Below are positions 24,478-29,239 of a stretch of DNA of 29,239 bases, one piece after another (the stretch's first letter is position 1; each line of letters begins with the position of its first letter). This DNA is from UBA5499 sp002426275 (GTDB lineage Bacteria > Bacillota > DTU084). The notes beneath the pieces are model-generated. The model saw nothing but the letters and a program-made list of their open reading frames with translations. It searched no databases and was not told the DNA's origin. The DNA lies in contig CALASN010000048.1 in assembly GCA_937888735.1 (NCBI GenBank), positions 1 through 29,239 on the forward strand. The letters are read 5' to 3'. A program made the translations under genes and the position numbers.

Positions 24478-25416
24478 CTAAATTTCTTCGCTTTCCTTGA
24501 CCCATTCCACAGTGCCAACGCCCTCTCTGCGGGAGAGCAGCACCACGCGCTGGAAAACCTTGGCAGCCATCAGTTCCCGCAAATGCGGGCGTTCTCTCAC
24601 CTCTTCCATGCTTCCCGCGTGGGCTGTGGTCAAGACGCCAACCCCCGCGTTGAGGGCCTCTTCTAGAGCTTCGGCGTCTTCCCTGCGCCCGATTTCGTCC
24701 GCGCAAACCACCTCCGGAGACATGGAGCGCAAAAGCAGCATGATCCCCTGGGCTTTGGGACAAGCGTCCAAAACATCGGTCCGCACTCCCACATCCCGCT
24801 GCGGCACGCCCCGGTAAACGCCGGCCAGTTCGGACCTCTCGTCCACAAGTCCCACTCTCCGGCCGCGGATTCGCCCCGTCCCATCGCTCACCTGCCGCAC
24901 CAAATCCCGCAGGAGCGTGGTCTTGCCGCATCTGGGCGGAGAGATGAGCAGCGTCCGGTAAAACCAATCCGCCCCGGAGTCATATAGCTGCGGCAGCAGG
25001 CTGTCCGCCGCGCCTCTGACTTCTCTAGCCACGCGCAGATTCAAGCCTCCTATTTCCCGCAGGCTATGGATTTTACCGTCCCGCACCACGGCTCTGCCCA
25101 CCAGGCCCACCCTGTGGCCGCCTTCAATGGTTACGTATCCTCCCCGCAGTTCTTCCTCCAGGGCGTAAAGGGAGCTTTTGGTGACAAGCTCTAAGCAGCC
25201 GGCCAGGGCCTGCTGCGACAGAGGAGGAGCTGCCTTGGCATCCGGCAGCAGTTCTCCCTGCCCCCCCAGCCAACAATCCCCGTCGTGGAGGACGATCTCA
25301 ACGGGTCTGCCTGCCCTGAGCCTGAGCTCCTCCACCCGCTCCCAGGGCAAAGCCGCCACCAGGCCGCGCAGCTGCGGGGGAAAGACAGCCAATAGTTGTC
25401 CCAGATTTGTGCGCAC
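24478..25416 (-). CDS. spoIIIAA: Stage III sporulation protein SpoIIIAA (secretion-type ATPase)
   Basis: This 312-residue cytoplasmic AAA+/type II-IV secretion-like ATPase powers the SpoIIIA-SpoIIQ channel in the mother cell. Walker A is PPRCGKTT (160-167), Walker B VVCADE (236-241), followed by EIGRREDAEALEEALNAGVGVLTTAHAGS. The start is GTG at 25416 with GGAGGGAGAAGA upstream. A SigE-like promoter lies 18 nt upstream. The nearest upstream gene on the same strand is a beta-barrel-like gene ending at 25476, with no terminator between. Confidence 0.95.
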   Translation of the reverse strand: MRTNLGQLLAVFPPQLRGLVAALPWERVEELRLRAGRPVEIVLHDGDCWLGGQGELLPDAKAAPPLSQQALAGCLELVTKSSLYALEEELRGGYVTIEGGHRVGLVGRAVVRDGKIHSLREIGGLNLRVAREVRGAADSLLPQLYDSGADWFYRTLLISPPRCGKTTLLRDLVRQVSDGTGRIRGRRVGLVDERSELAGVYRGVPQRDVGVRTDVLDACPKAQGIMLLLRSMSPEVVCADEIGRREDAEALEEALNAGVGVLTTAHAGSMEEVRERPHLRELMAAKVFQRVVLLSRREGVGTVEWVKESEEI

Positions 25417-25434
25417 TCTTCTCCCTCCTCTTTT

Positions 25435-25463
25435 ATCCTATGCCCGGAAAGAGAAGAATATGT
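25435..25463 (-). promoter_or_regulatory. SigE-like promoter of spoIIIAA
   Basis: On the minus strand ACATATT (25457-25463) and CATAGGAT (25435-25442) are spaced by 14 nt, six of seven and six of eight matches to the SigE consensus. SigE control of spoIIIA is established in B. subtilis, so the site fits its position. Confidence 0.55.
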
Positions 25464-25475
25464 CCGCTCCCAAGA

Positions 25476-26219
25476 CTAGAGGCTGAAGCGCGCTCCCAAG
25501 TAAAACCCGGTTGTGTCCAGATTCCCGGGTATGTTGCCGTATGTTGAACTTTCGGCTGCAATATCCCAGACCCGATAGCCCAGCACAGCTTCCCAGCCCG
25601 GATGCAGGGCGTATTTGCCCTCCAGCTGCCAGCGCCTTAGGCTCAGTGATATTTCGTCCCAGGAGCCAACGCTTGAGGAGCCGATTTTAAACATGGCCTT
25701 TGTGCCCAGGAGCGCGGCGAAGTTGCCGCTGACGGTAACCTGGGGCGTCAGCTTCAGCTGCGCAGCCACCGCCGCCTGCGGCCGTCCAGCGCTTACATCC
25801 AGGCGAAACCCAACAGATCCATCCTCCGATATCTGCTCTCTTCTCTGATAAAAGCCCCAGCCCACCGAGGCTGTCAGAGCAAAGCCTGGCTTGATGGTCA
25901 GCAGCCGGCCAACTGAGACGCTGCCCAAATGCTGCCGCAGAGAATAGCCCTCAGCAGATACCGCCGGGTCGTCGACGGCCGGGTCTGTGCAGTTGCTGAA
26001 CGCATAATCCGCAGCCAGGACAAAGCCTGGCGCAAGGTCCGCGCTGGCTGCCAGGCTCAGTGATTTATGAGAGTAATCAGCCTCCGCTGATCCAAATATT
26101 AAGATCCCCTGACGACTGCCGCCAAACCAGTAATTCCCTTCCACGGCGAGGTTGGAAACCGCCGCGGCAAAGCCTGAAACAATAACGAAAACCACAAGAC
26201 AAAGCAAACTCTTTTTTAT
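25476..26219 (-). CDS. Putative outer-membrane beta-barrel protein, family copy 1, start codon altered to ATA
   Basis: Aligned to copy 2, this frame is intact over 247 residues and keeps the AGAGGG ribosome site, but the start codon is ATA (26217-26219) where copy 2 has ATG. Translation might begin at ATA, or at a TTG at 26207 that shortens the signal peptide. The mature part alternates hydrophobic and polar residues with many aromatic and Gly residues and ends TGFYLGARFSL, like the C-terminal strand of outer-membrane barrels. The signal is followed by LAVEGNYWFGGSRQG. The function is unknown and no specific family is recognised. The stop is only 13 nt upstream of the spoIIIAA promoter. It may be functional, silent, or a young pseudogene. 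Confidence 0.6.
   Translation of the reverse strand: MKKSLLCLVVFVIVSGFAAAVSNLAVEGNYWFGGSRQGILIFGSAEADYSHKSLSLAASADLAPGFVLAADYAFSNCTDPAVDDPAVSAEGYSLRQHLGSVSVGRLLTIKPGFALTASVGWGFYQRREQISEDGSVGFRLDVSAGRPQAAVAAQLKLTPQVTVSGNFAALLGTKAMFKIGSSSVGSWDEISLSLRRWQLEGKYALHPGWEAVLGYRVWDIAAESSTYGNIPGNLDTTGFYLGARFSL
25670..25965. repeat. Identical 296-bp block shared by beta-barrel copies 1 and 2 (first occurrence)
   Basis: Compared by eye, these bases match 26619-26914 without a difference (offset 949). They encode the central strands of the barrel. Sequence on both sides diverges, especially in the segment before the C-terminal strand. Confidence 0.85.
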
Positions 26220-26424
26220 CTTTTCCCTCTTTCCTAAATATTCTCCTTACTCTCCAGCCGGGACAAAACTGGCTATTATCCGCTCAGGAATCCTCGAACG
26301 CCTATCGTCCGCTTCACTTATCCTTCTGCTCTCAGAAGCGGCGTTCAGCCACGAAAGGCGTTAAGACAGACCCACAACGGCGCAAAGAGCTTTTCGCCGC
26401 TGTCCCTGACCCGCAATCCCGGAT
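26220..26424. other. Spacer between beta-barrel copies 1 and 2, with inverted repeats
   Basis: No gene is seen. AACGCCT (26297-26303) and AGGCGTT (26356-26362) form a wide inverted repeat. It encloses a hairpin CTTCTG-CTCT-CAGAAG (26323-26338). Neither is followed by a clear U-run, so a terminator cannot be claimed. Confidence 0.45.
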
Positions 26425-27168
26425 CTAGAGGCTGAAGCGCGCTCCCAAATAAAACCCGGTTTTCTCCAGATCTAAGGGTCTGCCTAAGACTTGTGGGCTT
26501 TCTGTTGCAATATCCCAGACCCGATAGCCCAGCACAGCTTCCCAGCCCGGACCCAGGGCGTATTTGCCCTCCAGCTGCCAGCGCCTTAGGCTCAGTGGTA
26601 TTTCTTCCCAGCCGCCGGCGCTTGAGGAGCCGATTTTAAACATGGCCTTTGTGCCCAGGAGCGCGGCGAAGTTGCCGCTGACGGTAACCTGGGGCGTCAG
26701 CTTCAGCTGCGCAGCCACCGCCGCCTGCGGCCGTCCAGCGCTTACATCCAGGCGAAACCCAACAGATCCATCCTCCGATATCTGCTCTCTTCTCTGATAA
26801 AAGCCCCAGCCCACCGAGGCTGTCAGAGCAAAGCCTGGCTTGATGGTCAGCAGCCGGCCAACTGAGACGCTGCCCAAATGCTGCCGCAGAGAATAGCCCT
26901 CAGCAGATACCGCCTGGCCGTCGACGGCCGGGTCTGTGCAGTTGCTGAACGCATAATCCGCAACCAGGACAAAGCCTGGCGCAAGGTCCGCGCTGACTGC
27001 CAGGCTCAGTGATTGATGGGAGAAATCAGCCTCCTCTGGTCCGAATATAAAGGTCCCCTGACGACTGCCGCCAAACCAGTAATTCCCTTCCACGGCGAGG
27101 CTGGAAAACGCCGAGGCAAAGCCTGAAACAATAACGAAAACCACAAGACAAAGCAAACTCTTTTTCAT
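26425..27168 (-). CDS. Putative outer-membrane beta-barrel protein, family copy 2 (intact)
   Basis: The 247-residue protein has a clear Sec signal (MKKSLLCLVVFVIVSGFASA, cleavage near residue 20). The mature part is rich in amphipathic beta-strand patterns and lacks cysteines. The C-terminus KTGFYLGARFSL resembles the strand recognised by BamA-type machinery. The ATG at 27168 has AGAGG 6 nt upstream. Central residues are identical to copy 1, while loops such as the one after VWDIATES differ. If an outer membrane exists, this is a small porin-like or surface protein; in a monoderm it would be a secreted beta-rich protein. No precise family is recognised. Confidence 0.75.
   Translation of the reverse strand: MKKSLLCLVVFVIVSGFASAFSSLAVEGNYWFGGSRQGTFIFGPEEADFSHQSLSLAVSADLAPGFVLVADYAFSNCTDPAVDGQAVSAEGYSLRQHLGSVSVGRLLTIKPGFALTASVGWGFYQRREQISEDGSVGFRLDVSAGRPQAAVAAQLKLTPQVTVSGNFAALLGTKAMFKIGSSSAGGWEEIPLSLRRWQLEGKYALGPGWEAVLGYRVWDIATESPQVLGRPLDLEKTGFYLGARFSL
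26619..26914. repeat. Identical 296-bp block shared by beta-barrel copies 1 and 2 (second occurrence)
   Basis: This is the partner of 25670-25965. Perfect identity next to diverged flanks suggests recent gene conversion or very recent duplication with local change. Confidence 0.85.
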
Positions 27169-27240
27169 CTTTTCCCTCTTTTCTAACTTTTTTCTTCTCT
27201 CGGATCAGATTCAGACCGACCTTGAAGCACAGCGGATACC

Positions 27241-27409
27241 TTAGAGGCCGCCCAAATACTGCCGCCTATAATAGTCCAATTCTGGAAAAACAGGTACCGC
27301 CTCGCCAGCCGCCAAACCAGTAATCTCCTTCCGCCGCGAGGCTGGAAAGCACCGGGGCAAAGCCTGAAATCAAGACGAAAACGCAGGACAAAGCAAGCCC
27401 TTCTTTAAC
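27241..27409 (-). pseudogene. Beta-barrel family copy 3, internally deleted remnant
   Basis: The signal peptide and first strand are recognisable (ALSCVFVLISGFAPVLSSLAAEGDYWFGGWRGGT). The codon aligned with the start is GTT (27407-27409), and the frame hits a stop soon after. A second short frame, DYYRRQYLGGL then stop (27241-27243), matches the SLRQHLGSV region of the intact copies, so about 50 residues were lost between the two parts and everything after is gone. It cannot encode a working protein. Confidence 0.8.
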
Positions 27410-27567
27410 TTTCCCCTCCCTTGCCAGGTTGTTTTTCCGTTCTCTCAAAGCAAATGCGTCAGACAGTTCCGGCGCCTCACAAAAGCATTCCTCCTGAAGA
27501 GAGGAAACTTCTCCTCTCCTATATTGTCTAACCAGAGGAAAATTCCTTCTTATGGGCGCGATTTTGC

Positions 27568-27603
27568 AAAAAAAAAACGATAGGGCCTACCAAGGCTCTA
27601 TCG
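27568..27603 (-). terminator. Terminator after beta-barrel copy 4
   Basis: On the minus strand CGATAGAGCC pairs with GGCCCTATCG (one mismatch) around a TTGGTA loop, followed by ten T. It lies 49 nt after the stop of copy 4. The rest of 27410-27652 shows no gene. Confidence 0.88.
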
Positions 27604-27652
27604 CCGCAGATTCTAAGCGCTATGGGCAAACTTCGCGCTCAGCGCTTCCGCC

Positions 27653-28398
27653 CTAGCGGCTGAAGCGCGCTCCCAAATAAAACCCGGTGGCGTCCATATC
27701 TGTGAGTATCCTCATGCCATTATCGTGCGCGAGATCCAAGACTCGCCAGCCAGCCACGACTTCAAAGCCCGGATGCAAGACGTATTTGCCCTCAGCTGCC
27801 AGCGCCTGAGGTGAAACGCGATTTTTGTGTTCGTCTGACCGCTCGACCAAGTGGTTTTTGCTTCGGCCTTTGTCCCACAAAAAGCGGCGGCGGTAACGCC
27901 AAAGGAGAGCTGGGGGGTCAGGTGAAATTGCGCGGCTGCCCCGACTTGCGGCAGACTGGCGGTTACGTCACTGTTAATCTCTGCGCTTTCCCCTTTATAC
28001 TGTTCACCTTTGTGATAATAACCCCAGCCCAAACAAACTGTTAGCTTCAGATCCGGTCTCGGCGTCAGCGGATAGCCGGCAAAAACGCTGCTCAGACGCT
28101 GGTGCGCCGAATAATCATCTCCGGCAGGGAATGTAACCTCCTGACCATCTTCTCCCACGGGATTTATGAGACTGCTTGAGATGTAATCCGCGCTCAGGAC
28201 AAAGCCTGGCACGAGATCCGCGCTGGCGGCCAGGCTCAGAGAGTTGTGAGCGAACGCGTAGTTCCTCCCACCTCCTCCTATCATTTCGGACAGGCTGTCG
28301 CCAAACCAGTAATTTCCTTCCACAGCGAGACTGGTGCGCGCCGCGGCAATCCCTGAAACCAAGATGAAAATCACAAAACAAAATAAAATCTTTTCCAT
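27653..28398 (-). pseudogene. Beta-barrel family copy 4, inactivated by a single-base frameshift
   Basis: The ATG at 28398 with AGAGG 6 nt upstream starts a good signal peptide (MEKILFCFVIFILVSGIAAA) and a barrel frame that follows the other copies to HLRRWQL. Near 27791-27795 the sequence has CTGAGG where copies 1 and 2 have CTGGAGG. This one-base deletion throws the frame, which ends at 27712. The lost C-terminal part continues in the next frame as GKYVLHPGFEVVAGWRVLDL and ends TGFYLGARFSR at 27653. This copy is more diverged than copies 1 and 2 and has extra loop residues. A sequencing error or programmed shift is possible; otherwise it is a young pseudogene. Confidence 0.8.
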
Positions 28399-28437
28399 CT
28401 TCTCCCTCTTTTCCAATAATTATTTTAATATCTCGGG

Positions 28438-29196
28438 GTGCTTAAAACCCCGCAGCTTGCTGCGCTCAAACTCGATTCTACAAGTATAAAACGCCTGATA
28501 AAACATGGTGTCATTGAAAAATCAAGACCGGATATCACGTCCTTGACTGAGGACACGCGCACTGAGGCCGAGAAGGAAGATTACAAGGATACGCAGGACG
28601 CGGTGAGGATAGCTTCTAACAAGCGCAAGGCAAGGGAGGTTTTGTATACGCCATCGGCACCCGAAGAGGACAAAATCAAGGCAGCGAAGAAGCTTAACGG
28701 CATATATGAGCGCATCGGCAGGAGGCCAACAGGCAGGGATGCAAAGCTTCTGAAGCCGTATGAAGATATGTTGAAGCCGAAGGTTAGTTCTGTTGCGGAG
28801 CAAAGTGGTTCTAAGTTCATGCCTGTTATAGATAGGGCTATCGAAGCGGTACCGAAAGTAAACATTCCTGGTTATTCTGATGAGCAGAATAATTTTATAC
28901 ATAGTCAGCACAAAGAACTTTTAAATTATGCTCGTAACGAAAATGAAAGCAAAGAGGTAGCGTTTATCTTTTCAGGTGACTTTGTTACAAAAGTAATTCA
29001 AAAAGGAGAATCAGAAACTCTTGAGTTCATATCACATGAAGCTGTACAGTTGTTGGTCGGCAAAAAAGACCTATTTATTATGCATAATCATCCTGGCGGC
29101 GGTAGTTTTTCTTCTTCCGATATCGTTTTTTTGTTGGAACACGATAGTATAAAAATTATTTCTATCGTCAAAAATAACGGTGCTGTGTTGGTGTAA
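28438..29196 (+). CDS. JAB/MPN (JAMM) metalloprotease-like domain protein, possibly a 5'-truncated mobile-element or toxin-related gene
   Basis: The 252-residue frame begins at a GTG with no ribosome site, 9 nt after an in-frame stop, so the true N-terminus may be lost. Residues 1 to about 120 are Lys/Glu-rich and helical. From about 140 a JAB-like fold is suggested by VAFIFSGDFVTKVI, then LFIMHNHPGGGSFSSSDIVFLLEHDSIKII. This has the H-x-H-P...S-x-x-D metal-binding signature (His216, His218, Asp228). Such domains occur in RadC-like proteins, phage minor head proteins and polymorphic toxins; the exact type cannot be told. The 3' half is clearly AT-richer than the neighbours, a sign of transfer. 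The sequence after the stop ends in AGGAAGAGG-TACC-AT, which may be the ribosome site and start of a following gene. Confidence 0.65.
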   Translation: MLKTPQLAALKLDSTSIKRLIKHGVIEKSRPDITSLTEDTRTEAEKEDYKDTQDAVRIASNKRKAREVLYTPSAPEEDKIKAAKKLNGIYERIGRRPTGRDAKLLKPYEDMLKPKVSSVAEQSGSKFMPVIDRAIEAVPKVNIPGYSDEQNNFIHSQHKELLNYARNENESKEVAFIFSGDFVTKVIQKGESETLEFISHEAVQLLVGKKDLFIMHNHPGGGSFSSSDIVFLLEHDSIKIISIVKNNGAVLV

Positions 29197-29239
29197 AGTT
29201 ATCGTAGGTGGGTATTACACAATTAGGAAGAGGTACCAT

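Noticed and set aside
24410..24967. 185-residue minus-strand frame overlapping spoIIIAA
   Set aside because: Shadow of the spoIIIAA 3' half in another frame. It would also run across the terminator and promoter elements.
26297..26362. Wide inverted repeat between beta-barrel copies 1 and 2, considered as insertion-sequence ends or a terminator
   Set aside because: Arms of only 7 bp, no transposase, no target duplication seen and no U-run.
25476..28398. Tandem repeats considered as a CRISPR array or DNA satellite
   Set aside because: Repeat units are gene-sized coding copies without short regular repeats and spacers.

Overview
The window reads as chromosomal DNA of an endospore-forming member of the Bacillota (Firmicutes). 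The evidence is a complete spoIIIAA-AH operon followed by accB-accC-asp23-amaP-DUF2273-nusB-(TsaD-like)-xseA, an arrangement typical of Clostridia-like lineages. GTG and TTG starts are common. Next to spoIIIA lies a family of secreted proteins that look like outer-membrane beta-barrels. If that reading is right, the organism is a diderm spore-former (such lineages exist in Negativicutes, Halanaerobiia and Limnochordia). The exact taxon cannot be fixed from the sequence.

Layout. (1) 1-2545: the 3' part of adhE (bifunctional aldehyde/alcohol dehydrogenase, + strand) and its terminator. (2) 2554-9205: a compact minus-strand zinc-homeostasis operon. Transcription starts at a very good sigma-A type promoter (9177-9205) and runs through a zinc-ribbon protein, znuA, znuC, znuB, a Fur/Zur-type repressor, a COG0523 (CobW-like) GTPase, a second CobW-like domain fused to a UPF0718 permease, and a DUF1980 (YcgQ-like) protein. 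Palindromes sit in the promoter spacer and over the likely transcription start. (3) 9241-11480: an unrecognised multi-spanning membrane protein and a multiply frameshifted glycerophosphodiester phosphodiesterase pseudogene, both on the minus strand. (4) 11528-12176: an unrecognised small secreted protein on the + strand with its own terminator. (5) 12154-17611: alaS, xseA, a TsaD/Kae1-like paralogue, nusB and a DUF2273 protein (minus). (6) 17656-20524: amaP, asp23, accC and accB (minus), with a promoter before accB. (7) 20558-25463: spoIIIAH to spoIIIAA (minus), with a SigE-like promoter before spoIIIAA and, unusually, a terminator plus a second SigE-like promoter between spoIIIAA and spoIIIAB. 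(8) 25476-28398: four tandem members of a putative beta-barrel family in different states of decay: intact, start codon changed, internally deleted, and frameshifted. Two of them share a perfectly identical block of about 296 bp. (9) 28438-29196: an AT-richer ORF with a C-terminal JAB/MPN (JAMM) metalloprotease-like domain, probably foreign or a fragment.

How the genes work together. The zinc operon combines high-affinity uptake (ZnuABC), sensing (Zur-like), allocation (COG0523 GTPases) and a second putative membrane system (permease plus DUF1980) in one transcript. The sporulation block encodes the mother-cell half of the SpoIIIA-SpoIIQ channel. It runs into housekeeping genes for malonyl-CoA synthesis, the Asp23 envelope-stress module, transcription antitermination, DNA repair and alanyl-tRNA synthesis. 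No tRNA, rRNA, CRISPR array or insertion sequence was recognised.
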